64,000 bases of DNA from Owenia fusiformis. Lineage: Eukaryota > Annelida > Polychaeta > Sabellida > Oweniidae. The notes beneath the pieces are model-generated. The model had not been told where the DNA came from. It made no database searches and worked only from the letters and a program-made list of their open reading frames with translations. Position 1 is the first letter of the stretch; every line of letters starts with the position of its first letter. A program made the translations under genes and the position numbers. The DNA lies in NCBI GenBank assembly GCA_903813345.2, contig CAIIXF020000008.1, positions 38,938,867 to 39,002,866 of the forward strand, written 5' to 3'. Of this stretch, positions 25,641-36,101 are shown in pieces.

Positions 25641-26093
25641 CACTTCCTGTTTTGTCATTTCCTGTTAACTTCCATAGCACCTTAAAATAGAATACATAGC
25701 GTTAAACTGCCATTATTATTCAATATTATATGCCATTGTTTGAAAGAGTGCCACAGAATAAATACTACAGTCACGATAAATACACTGACGCTTAGAAGAC
25801 TCCCAGTGTAAACACTTTATATACCAAAGTATTCGTATTTATCGAAAGAGTGCAGAATATATACAACTGTAGGCGAGTTACATGTAATAAACAAGTTAAT
25901 AGTTAACTCAGAGAGATCATACTCTCTTAATGAAGGGCTGTACATTTGACACACAATGACACAGCTATAGTACCTGAATCTGGGGAGGAATAGCTAGAAC
26001 ACCATGTACATAAAAACATCAGACCAAGAACATAGGAATAAGAGAAATTTTGTCATCTGATCGACAGCACATCAACCACCACATTACGCCAAG

Positions 26094-29000
26094 ATGAACT
26101 CCGTCACGACAATGATAACCAACCCCAATATGATCTTGGCAATAATGCATCTGACGATGATGTCGGACATGATTTGTATGACTGAGGGATTGAATGTTCT
26201 TTTACTACCAGCCCCAGCCCCAAGCCATCTTTCATATTTCCTTGAGGTCGGCAATGAACTAATCGATAGAGGTCACAAGGTACGTCTACCTTTATTTACA
26301 CCTACCTATACATATTTACACAACCCTGGTACAAAACTGAAAGTTGTAGACCATTGTATGAAACGTGTACCTGAAAAAGCGATTAAAATTCCTGAACACG
26401 TAACAAGCCATACCCGCTTCCTTGGACCCTCTTACCAGGTTCAGTTTGATTTTATCAAATCTTCATATCTTGATAATCAATCCAAGATGGAACTTGACTT
26501 GGTTTGACAATAGCTACATAACAGAAGGTCTGTTAATATACTAGATGCGAGTAGAAATAATCTTGATTCATTTTCTTTATTAAATATATCTAGTCTAAAG
26601 GATATCATATTTGAAGTCTACATGTAAAATTGCATCTAGAAAGAAAACTTTGAAAATGTGACTTCTAGGTCGGAAAGATTTCCCATAAACCCCATGTTAC
26701 AAAATATCTTTTAATATTTTTATTGTGTTAATTAGCAGATATTTTCTTTTACTGGACTTATTTTCATTTGTACAGGGTGGTCAAAAAACGGCAACCCTAT
26801 CTTTGTCATTCTAAGAAATAACTCCCTGATATTTTACACATTTGTATATCATTCAATTTCCTACCAACCTACCATATTTCATGACCATCGGACTGCTAAT
26901 CACAATATTACTGCTATTTTAAGCAACATGCCCCACATGCCCACTTTCGGGCTGTCTGAACTGGTCTTGATGCACTGGTAAACACTAACAATTATGTATT
27001 ATTGGGGAGCCAAGCAGTTGATGAAGTTGTGGAGAGGCACCTTCACACAGACAGATGCACAGTTTAGTGTGTTCTTAGAAGATAGGGTCCTTTACTTGGT
27101 GCCAAGGGATATGCAATAACTGTCAACATCAAACTTAAACTCTATTTTGTGATTCCCATGGAATTCTTGGGGACTTTAGGTGAACCCAGGGGGTTGATAG
27201 GCAGCAGCAGTGGTTCCAACAAGACATAACCATACCCCAAACAACCAGGCAATGATGCACAATAATGGCTTTGGGGCCACTTCAATGACCACATTATCAG
27301 CAGTGCTACAGACAATAGCCCAGATATGGCCACCAGTTTGGACACTCCTAAGTAACATTGCGACTATCAGTCCAATGTTCATGAAATAATATAGTCTATG
27401 TTCATGTGTGCTAAACATCAGGGTGAAATTTCTAAAAATGACAAAGAAACTTAGGGTTGCTGTTTTTTTACCACAATGTATAATGTTCAGACACATAAGG
27501 ATTATATTAAAATTAATCCACTTAAACTGATAATATTCAAGTTTAAGGGAACTTTCATATATGCCTGCCATGTTAATTAACCCGAATCGGGCACCTGGTT
27601 GTGAAACTGGTAACATACTCGCATCTGGGTAATTCACTGTATACAGACAAGCCGATCACTGCGCCACGCCTCTACATTTCATGCATTTACTCAAGCCTTG
27701 TTTACCATTATTAAACTAACATATTTCTTTTAGGTCGGTGTTCTCATACCAGTTTACTTTAAAGAGAAAATACCAACCCGATTCAGCCTGAATGGCTCCA
27801 ACGTCATTCTTGACGAGATAGCTGAGAAAGCGAATGAGGAGAAAATGCAGGCAGAGGTTAGAAAGATGATGGAACAAGAGAACGTAGATATGATGACTTT
27901 TATGATGAGCCAAGCCAAACTTATGTCAGAGAAAATGGAGAAACTACTTGGGAACCAGGATATATACCAGGCTGTTGAAGACAATAAGTATGATATAGCC
28001 ATAGTCGATGGAATGCCGTTCACCAAAGGGTTATATGTGATTCCATATCGACATGGCATACCATTTACGACTTTAACAACAGGTTTTTTTCCAACTGACA
28101 TCGGAGTACCTTATCTTCCATCATTTATGCCTTCAATGTTATCAACAAATACTCCTGAAATGAACTTCTTCCAAAGAGTACAAGAGGTCGCCTTTGCAAT
28201 TGGGGTGTCGACGATGAAATGGCCAAAGACAGATGAATCGTACGTGAGAGATTTTGCACCTGGTAAAGATATAATTGACCTGAATACGCTGTATCAGAAA
28301 TCCGAGATGTGGTTTGTCAATTCTGACGTTCTCCTTGACTACATCCATCCGACTACCCCAAACATGATCGAATGTGGTGGTCTCACGACAAAGCCGTCAA
28401 AACCATTACCAACGGATCTCGATGATTTCATATCAAATTCCAAAAATGGTATAATTGTCGTTTCCTTTGGTTCAATGGTTTCAAAATTTACTGATAGGAT
28501 TGTAGCTAAACTTGTCGAAACTTTCAAACAAGTTGATGTTGATATTATATGGAGGTACGCGGGCGAAAATAAAGAAGTTCCGAAAAATGTTAAAACAGTA
28601 GCATGGCTACCTCAGAATGATCTTCTAGGACACCCGAAAACCAGACTTTTTATAACACACTGCGGGAACAACGGACAAACAGAGGCACTGTACCATGGCG
28701 TCCCAATGATAGGTCTGCCCATATTTGGGGACCAACCATATAATGCCAAGAGAATGGCCTACAAAGGTTACGGAATCGCTATGGATTTAAAAACATTTGA
28801 AGTAGATGAATTAGTCGAAAATATTAATATTATTCTTCAAGATAAAGGATTTACCGATCGGATTAAAAAAGCATCAAAGATTTTTCGATCTAGATCACGT
28901 AATCCGAAACAAAGAGTAGTTGATACACTGGAACATGTAGACGAGTTTGGTGGCGAGTATCTCAGACCCCATTCTCTGGATATGTCGTTGTATAAACTCT

Positions 29001-29122
29001 ACCTCATTGACGTCATGGCGACCGTCTTTGTTACATTATTAGTCTTATTTTGCATTTTCTTTAAATTATTATTTTGCGGTATTGGTTTTATAAGTAAGTC
29101 AAAGAAGTTAAAATCGCAATAA
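26094..29122 (+). CDS. UDP-glycosyltransferase, exon 1 plus first terminal exon
   Basis: Transfers a sugar from a UDP-sugar to small lipophilic acceptors; ER-membrane enzyme by family. Exon 1 is 26094-26279 (donor CACAAG/GTACGT), exon 2 is 27734-29122 (acceptor TTCTTTTAG), phase 0. Together they give 524 residues, normal for animal UGTs. Exon 1 supplies the hydrophobic signal (residues 12-31) and the catalytic His45 in APSHLSYF. Exon 2 supplies the partner Asp154 in IAIVDGMPF, then the donor-binding signature from 353 (WLPQNDLLGHPKTRLFITHC to FGDQPYN). At about 491-514 there is a membrane helix, followed by a lysine-rich cytosolic tail (KSKKLKSQ). The stop codon overlaps an AATAAA. Two further terminal exons lie downstream. 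Read-through of exon 1 past its donor stays open to 26507. The intron contains a mariner-type element at 26773-27478. Confidence 0.85.
26530..27640. repeat. Interspersed repeat in UGT intron, split by a mariner-type element
   Basis: Sequence from about 26540 to 26772 and from 27479 to 27640 resembles a continuous block at 1690-2135. The shared order includes a GCGAGTAG-type start, GAAAATGTGAC, TTTTCTTTTACTGGA, TTCAAGTTTAAGGGAACTTT, and a GCATCTGGGTAATT end. The ends are inverted relative to each other (ATGCGAGTA and TACTCGCAT). Confidence 0.6.
26773..27478. mobile_element. TA-flanked mariner-type element, 706 bp
   Basis: The left end CAGGGTGGTCAAAAAACGGC and the right end (reversed: CATTGTGGTAAAAAAACAGC) are each flanked by TA. 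Inverted similarity extends through CAACCCTA and TTTGTCATT to about 45 bp. Its insertion splits an older interspersed repeat. No intact transposase. Confidence 0.75.
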
Positions 29123-29994
29123 AGAGAATGAATGAGAATTCCAGTTTTGGATATCAAATCCCCCAGAAAATCCAGGCACTGAACGCATAGATACGTTTTT
29201 ATTGACAGTGTTCTTTGACTTCATGTTACACAAACACGTATCCATGCTACGATTTCAATCTGGTTTTCTTTATCAGAAAGATAATTAATTGATAATGTGT
29301 CGACTAGATGTAGATTACATATTTGTTTATGATATTTAACTATTGCAAGTAATGTGATACTCCGGGCCGTTTTCAATAGCTTTTACTCTTAGCGTTATCA
29401 CAGGTAAGATCCGCTATGATTAAAGGTCGGGAGCAAGTTCCCGCTGAAATCGCGAGGAATAAAAAGAATAGATGGGGTATCTTTTGTTTACTTGAATTGT
29501 AAGATTTACAAAGCGTTTTCTTTTAATTTTCCTCAATGATTACATGGTTTTGAGACTATAAAGCAACTGCTGGAAAAAAGTATCATAAGCGGTCGTTCTG
29601 TGGTTCTTTATTTGACAATTGAAGAAAAAAAGTATAATCTTGAATCTTTATCGATACATTTCTAAATGTTATTGGTGAAGAACGTTGTGCCGTGGTTGAA
29701 ATAATGATAGGGATCGATATGAAATAAAAATAGAACTATTTATAATTCAATTTCATCATATCTCTCCAGGCCCAGCTTCTAGCAGGAGCAAAAAGCAAAG
29801 ATCCCGCTGAAAACATGAGGAGGCCCCGCTGAAAACAGGAGCAAGTGTCTCAAAAATGGAGTGAATGCGAGTAACATACTCGCATCTGGGTAATTCACTG
29901 TATACAGACAAGCCGATCACTGCGCCACGCCTCTACATTTCATGCATTTACTCAAGCCTTGTTTACCATTATTAAACTAACATATTTCTTTTAG

Positions 29995-31383
29995 GTCGGT
30001 GTTCTCATACCAGTTTACTTTAAAGAGAAAATACCAACCCGATTCAACCTGAACGGCTCCAACGTCATTCTTGACGAGATAGCTGAGAAAGCGAATGAGG
30101 AGAAAATGCAGGCAGAGGTTAGAAAGATGATGGAACAAGAGAACGTAGATATGATGACTTTTATGATGAGCCAAGCCAAACTTATGTCAGAGAAAATGGA
30201 GAAACTACTTGGGAACCAGGATATATACCAGGCTGTTGAAGACAATAAGTATGATATAGCCATAGTCGATGGAATGCCATTTACCAAAGGGTTATATGTG
30301 ATTCCATATCGGCATGGCATACCATTTACGACTTTAACAACAGGTTTTTTTCCAACTGACATCGGAGTACCTTATCTTCCATCATTTATGCCTTCAATGT
30401 TATCAACAAATACTCCTGAAATGAACTTCTTCCAAAGAGTACAAGAGGTCGCCTTTGCAATTGGGGTGTCGACGATGAAATGGCCGAAGACAGATGAATC
30501 GTACGTAAGGGATTTTGCACCTGGTAAAGCTATAATTGACCTGAATACGCTGTATCAGAAATCCGAGATGTGGTTTGTCAATTCTGACGTTCTCCTTGAC
30601 TACATCCATCCGACTACCCCAAACATGATCGAATGTGGTGGTCTCACTACAAAGCCGTCAAAACCATTACCAACGGATCTCGATGATTTCATATCAAATT
30701 CCAAAAATGGTATAATTGTCGTTTCCTTTGGTTCAATGGTTTCAAAATTTACTAATAGGATTGTAGCTAAACTTGTCGAAACGTTCAAACAAGTTGATGT
30801 TGATATTATATGGAGGTACGCGGGCGAAAATAAAGAAGTTCCGAAAAATGTTAAAACAGTAGCATGGCTACCTCAGAATGATCTTCTAGGACACCCGAAA
30901 ACCAGACTTTTTATAACACACTGCGGGAACAACGGACAAACAGAGGCACTGTACCATGGCGTCCCAATGATAGGTCTGCCCATATTTGGGGACCAACCAT
31001 ATAATGCCAAGAGAATGGCCTACAAAGGTTACGGAATCGCTATGGATTTAAAAACATTTGAAGTAGATGAATTAGTCGAAAATATTAATATTATTCTTCA
31101 AGATAAAGGATTTACCGATCGGATTAAAAAAGCATCAAAGATTTTTCGATCTAGATCACGTAATCCGAAACAAAGAGTAGTTGATACACTGGAACATGTA
31201 GACGAGTTTGGTGGCGAGTATCTCAGACCCCATTCTCTGGATATGTCGTTGTATAAACTCTACCTCATTGACGTCATGGCGACCGTCTTTGTTACATTAT
31301 TAGTCTTATTTTGCATTTTCTTTAAATTATTATTTTGCGGTATTGGTTTTATAAGTAAGTCAAAGAAGTTAAAATCGCAATAA
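29995..31383 (+). CDS. UDP-glycosyltransferase terminal exon, second copy
   Basis: An intact 462-codon exon preceded by the same TTCTTTTAG acceptor. It lacks its own exon 1, hence signal peptide and catalytic His; sequence between 29123 and 29994 shows no replacement. It can make a complete enzyme only if spliced from the exon 1 at 26094-26279, skipping copy 1. It carries Ala where copy 1 has Asp (KAIIDLN) and Asn in FTNRIV. All other catalytic and signature residues, the membrane helix and the KSKKLKSQ tail are kept. If the upstream exon never reaches it, it is a non-functional duplicate with an open frame. Confidence 0.7.
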   Translation, partial: VGVLIPVYFKEKIPTRFNLNGSNVILDEIAEKANEEKMQAEVRKMMEQENVDMMTFMMSQAKLMSEKMEKLLGNQDIYQAVEDNKYDIAIVDGMPFTKGLYVIPYRHGIPFTTLTTGFFPTDIGVPYLPSFMPSMLSTNTPEMNFFQRVQEVAFAIGVSTMKWPKTDESYVRDFAPGKAIIDLNTLYQKSEMWFVNSDVLLDYIHPTTPNMIECGGLTTKPSKPLPTDLDDFISNSKNGIIVVSFGSMVSKFTNRIVAKLVETFKQVDVDIIWRYAGENKEVPKNVKTVAWLPQNDLLGHPKTRLFITHCGNNGQTEALYHGVPMIGLPIFGDQPYNAKRMAYKGYGIAMDLKTFEVDELVENINIILQDKGFTDRIKKASKIFRSRSRNPKQRVVDTLEHVDEFGGEYLRPHSLDMSLYKLYLIDVMATVFVTLLVLFCIFFKLLFCGIGFISKSKKLKSQ

Positions 31384-32255
31384 AGAGAATGAATGAGAAT
31401 TCCAGTTTTGGATATCAAATCCCCCAGAAAATCCAGGCACTGAACGCATAGATACGTTTTTATTGACAGTGTTCTTTGACTTCATGTTACACAAACACGT
31501 ATCCATGCTACGATTTCAATCTGGTTTTCTTTATCAGAAAGATAATTAATTGATAATGTGTCGACTAGATGTAGATTACATATTTGTTTATGATATTTAA
31601 CTATTGCAAGTAATGTGATACTCCGGGCCGTTTTCAATAGCTTTTACTCTTAGCGTTATCACAGGTAAGATCCGCTATGATTAAAGGTCGGGAGCAAGTT
31701 CCCGCTGAAATCGCGAGGAATAAAAAGAATAGATGGGGTATCTTTTGTTTACTTGAATTGTAAGATTTACAAAGCGTTTTCTTTTAATTTTCCTCAATGA
31801 TTACATGGTTTTGAGACTATAAAGCAACTGCTGGAAAAAAGTATCATAAGCGGTCGTTCTGTGGTTCTTTATTTGACAATTGAAGAAAAAAAGTATAATC
31901 TTGAATCTTTATCGATACATTTCTAAATGTTATTGGTGAAGAACGTTGTGCCGTGGTTGAAATAATGATAGGGATCGATATGAAATAAAAATAGAACTAT
32001 TTATAATTCAATTTCATCATATCTCTCCAGGCCCAGCTTCTAGCAGGAGCAAAAAGCAAAGATCCCGCTGAAAACATGAGGAGGCCCCGCTGAAAACAGG
32101 AGCAAGTGTCTCAAAAATGGAGTGAATGCGAGTAACATACTCGCATCTGGGTAATTCACTGTATACAGACAAGCCGATCACTGCGCCACGCCTCTACATT
32201 TCATGCATTTACTCAAGCCTTGTTTACCATTATTAAACTAACATATTTCTTTTAG

Positions 32256-33644
32256 GTCGGTGTTCTCATACCAGTTTACTTTAAAGAGAAAATACCAACC
32301 CGATTCAACCTGAACGGCTCCAACGTCATTCTTGACGAGATAGCTGAGAAAGCGAATGAGGAGAAAATGCAGGCAGAGGTTAGAAAGATGATGGAACAAG
32401 AGAACGTAGATATGATGACTTTTATGATGAGCCAAGCCAAACTTATGTCAGAGAAAATGGAGAAACTACTTGGGAACCAGGATATATACCAGGCTGTTGA
32501 AGACAATAAGTATGATATAGCCATAGTCGATGGAATGCCATTTACCAAAGGGTTATATGTGATTCCATATCGGCATGGCATACCATTTACGACTTTAACA
32601 ACAGGTTTTTTTCCAACTGACATCGGAGTACCTTATCTTCCATCATTTATGCCTTCAATGTTATCAACAAATACTCCTGAAATGAACTTCTTCCAAAGAG
32701 TACAAGAGGTCGCCTTTGCAATTGGGGTGTCGACGATGAAATGGCCGAAGACAGATGAATCGTACGTAAGGGATTTTGCACCTGGTAAAGCTATAATTGA
32801 CCTGAATACGCTGTATCAGAAATCCGAGATGTGGTTTGTCAATTCTGACGTTCTCCTTGACTACATCCATCCGACTACCCCAAACATGATCGAATGTGGT
32901 GGTCTCACTACAAAGCCGTCAAAACCATTACCAACGGATCTCGATGATTTCATATCAAATTCCAAAAATGGTATAATTGTCGTTTCCTTTGGTTCAATGG
33001 TTTCAAAATTTACTAATAGGATTGTAGCTAAACTTGTCGAAACGTTCAAACAAGTTGATGTTGATATTATATGGAGGTACGCGGGCGAAAATAAAGAAGT
33101 TCCGAAAAATGTTAAAACAGTAGCATGGCTACCTCAGAATGATCTTCTAGGACACCCGAAAACCAGACTTTTTATAACACACTGCGGGAACAACGGACAA
33201 ACAGAGGCACTGTACCATGGCGTCCCAATGATAGGTCTGCCCATATTTGGGGACCAACCATATAATGCCAAGAGAATGGCCTACAAAGGTTACGGAATCG
33301 CTATGGATTTAAAAACATTTGAAGTAGATGAATTAGTCGAAAATATTAATATTATTCTTCAAGATAAAGGATTTACCGATCGGATTAAAAAAGCATCAAA
33401 GATTTTTCGATCTAGATCACGTAATCCGAAACAAAGAGTAGTTGATACACTGGAACATGTAGACGAGTTTGGTGGCGAGTATCTCAGACCCCATTCTCTG
33501 GATATGTCGTTGTATAAACTCTACCTCATTGACGTCATGGCGACCGTCTTTGTTACATTATTAGTCTTATTTTGCATTTTCTTTAAATTATTATTTTGCG
33601 GTATTGGTTTTATAAGTAAGTCAAAGAAGTTAAAATCGCAATAA
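32256..33644 (+). CDS. UDP-glycosyltransferase terminal exon, third copy
   Basis: Identical in protein sequence to the copy at 29995-31383 and preceded by the same acceptor; again no exon 1 of its own. Conservation of an open 462-codon frame fits either very recent duplication or continued use as an alternative last exon. The following 3' flank is the oldest-looking of the three, with several small differences that the other two flanks lack. Confidence 0.7.
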   Translation, partial: VGVLIPVYFKEKIPTRFNLNGSNVILDEIAEKANEEKMQAEVRKMMEQENVDMMTFMMSQAKLMSEKMEKLLGNQDIYQAVEDNKYDIAIVDGMPFTKGLYVIPYRHGIPFTTLTTGFFPTDIGVPYLPSFMPSMLSTNTPEMNFFQRVQEVAFAIGVSTMKWPKTDESYVRDFAPGKAIIDLNTLYQKSEMWFVNSDVLLDYIHPTTPNMIECGGLTTKPSKPLPTDLDDFISNSKNGIIVVSFGSMVSKFTNRIVAKLVETFKQVDVDIIWRYAGENKEVPKNVKTVAWLPQNDLLGHPKTRLFITHCGNNGQTEALYHGVPMIGLPIFGDQPYNAKRMAYKGYGIAMDLKTFEVDELVENINIILQDKGFTDRIKKASKIFRSRSRNPKQRVVDTLEHVDEFGGEYLRPHSLDMSLYKLYLIDVMATVFVTLLVLFCIFFKLLFCGIGFISKSKKLKSQ

Positions 33645-34691
33645 AGAGAATGAATGAGAATTCCAGTTTTGGATATCAAATCCCCCAGAAAATCCAGGCA
33701 CTGAACGCATAGATACGTTTTTATTGACAGTGTTCTTTGACTTCATGTTACACAAACACATATCCATTCGATTTCAATCTGGTTTTCTTACCAGAAAGAT
33801 AATTGATTATGTGTCGACAAGATGTAGATTACATATTTGTTTATGATATTTAACTATTGCAAGTAATGTGATACTCCGGGCCGTTTTCAATAGCTTTTAC
33901 TCTTAGCGTTATCACAGGTAAGATCCGCTATGATTAAAGGTCGGGAGCAAGTTCCCGCTGAATTCGCGAGGAATACAAAGAATAGATGGGGTATCTTTTG
34001 TTTACTTGAATTGTAAGATTTACAAAGCGTTTTCTTTTAATTTTCCTCAATGATCACATGGTTTTGAGACTATAAAGCAACTGCTGGAAAAAAGTATCAT
34101 AAGCGGTCGTTCTGTGGTTCTTTATTTGACAATTGAAGAAAAAAAGTATAATCTTGAATCTTTATCGATACATTTCTAAATGTTATAGGTGAAGAACGTT
34201 GTGCCGTGGTTGAAATAATGATAGGGATCGATATGAAATAAAAATAGAACTATTTAGAATTCAATTTCATCATATCTCTCCAGGCCCAGCTTCTAGCAGG
34301 AGCAAAAAGCAAAGATCCCGCTGAAAACATGAGGAGGCCCCGCTGATAACATGAGGAGGCCCCGCTGAAAACAGGAGCAAGTGTCTCAAAAATGGAGTGA
34401 ATCCTGATTATACCCTGGAAATCTCCCTCTATCGTACCCAGCTTGATCCACTATTGTACCCAGTTTCATGAATTCAATATTTGTTTTTACAATTCTCAAA
34501 AAATACAGCAAAAACAACTGAATTAATATCATTACCTGTGTCCTGTATACAGTAGATCAACTTTTGCTATTCTTTGACTTGTATTTATGACATACCAAAT
34601 ATTTGAAAATTCATAACGATATCATTTGTTTGTTTCTTTGTACAGACATATAGTTTTGAACATGTACTTCACTTATTTACCATTGAAACTG

Positions 34692-34850
34692 AATGCAGAA
34701 CAATATTGACTCAACCCTTACTCGATACGTTCTAAGCTCAACCCTTACTCGATACGTTCTAAGCTCAACCCTTACTCGATACGTTCTAAGCTCAACCCTT
34801 ACTCGATACGTTCTAAGCTCAGCCCTTACTCGATACCTTCTAAGCTATTC
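34692..34850 (+). repeat. 27-bp minisatellite, five copies
   Basis: The unit is about CTCAACCCTTACTCGATACG plus TTCTAAG; the last copy is diverged (CAGCCC, ATACCTTC). The short open frame across it is a product of the 27-bp period. Nothing else is seen between 34403 and 35113. Confidence 0.9.
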
Positions 34851-35113
34851 AAATTGCAGTCGATTAAGTGAAAAATAAATGCCGCTATTTGTCCTAAGGT
34901 TCCAATACACCATTGGAAAAGTGAGAGACAGCTTTAACGATCTTGCCTGATTTCGGATGTTTGCCGTTACAAAGCTGAAAAATCAACCCTTTAATCACAA
35001 AGACGTAAAATTAAGAAATAAATCATAATTTTTCAAATACAAATTATATTATATTTTCCATTGAACTTTTTATAATAACAAATCTAGTGTTCTAAGAGAC
35101 ATGCTAGTGTATA

Positions 35114-36101
35114 CAGGGCGTATCAAAAAAACGCAACAAGTAGTTATCTCGTAAATCACAAAACTAGTCATGACTACATCAATTTCATTCAATGTACCAT
35201 AAAGCCACGTCTCTCCTCTTTGCAATGATATGCCATTCATTCACATGTGGTCATGGTTGGGTGAGAAATCCTTCCATTTGCACATTGGGTCAAAATCTGC
35301 TCTTGACCAAGTTTTAGATATTGCAAAAATCAATGCAAGGGCTAAGTGCCAATGGAGGTTCCCCTGACTTTAATTGTTGTGTCCTTTTATTTTGGAGCTA
35401 TCTCAGGAGCACCTGTGCTCACAATTTAATTACTCCACCAGATATTGCAAAACCTCGAGAAAGAATTGCCCATGGGCTGCTTTTCTTTGCTGTAACCCAC
35501 AGATGATTCAGGGCTGAACCATGTATGACGTGGACAGATGAGCGCATCTTTATGTTCAAGGAAGTGGTGGCAATTTGGAGGGGTACAGGATGTATTCTTG
35601 CAAGGGTATGGGTATGACCACATTACTGTCTATGCCACACCTGTCACACCTTCTTCCAATAGCCCCTATGCCCCATTGTACTGACTTTTGCAATGTTTAT
35701 AAAAATTGGGTTCGAGGTGAATTTTGCCCCACTTTGCAAAATTTGCCAGTCATGACTCCCTGTGAATGAATGATATTCGATTGCAAAGACGAGTAATTTG
35801 GCTTTTTGGTACATTGAATGAAAAGGATGCAGTCAGCATTGGTCTTATGTTTTCTTCCAATATTGCATTGGGCTCCGTACACTGACTTTTGCGATGTTTA
35901 TAACTTGGTCCCAAGCTAATTTTGGTCCACTTTGCAAATGGAATGATTACTCGTCCAACCATGACCAAATATCAATGAATGATAAATCATTGTTAAGAGG
36001 AGACACATGACTTTATGCTGCATTGAATGAAATCAATGCTGTTATCACTGATTTTGTGCTTTTCCGAGATAACAACCTGTTGCGTTTTTTGATACGCACT
36101 G
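35114..36101. mobile_element. TA-flanked mariner/Tc1-type element with degraded transposase
   Basis: Termini CAGGGCGTATCAAAAAAACG (left) and CAGTGCGTATCAAAAAACGC (right, reversed), each flanked by TA. At about 35526-35560 the plus strand reads MTWTDERIFMFKE, resembling the second-Asp region of a Tc1/mariner DDE transposase. Stops and shifts on either side mark it as dead. Confidence 0.7.

Larger units (their letters stand above)
27610..34402 (+). repeat. Three tandem copies of a 2261-bp unit carrying a UGT terminal exon
   Basis: Units start at 27610, 29871 and 32132, exactly 2261 bp apart. Each holds 124 bp of intron end, the TTCTTTTAG acceptor, the whole 1389-bp terminal exon, its AATAAA and about 750 bp of 3' flank. 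Copies 2 and 3 are almost identical through the coding part. Copy 1 differs by three residues: Ser/Asn in the exon's first stretch, Asp/Ala at residue 241 and Asp/Asn at 316. Only copy 3 has the diverged 3' tail, with small deletions near 33760-33800 and an extra 22-bp GAGGAGGCCCC block near 34335. Confidence 0.97.

Noticed and set aside
27754-28101. Minus-strand open frames of 115, 68, 65 and 62 residues repeated in each UGT copy
   Set aside because: They overlap the UGT exon in antisense and exist only because the exon is triplicated.
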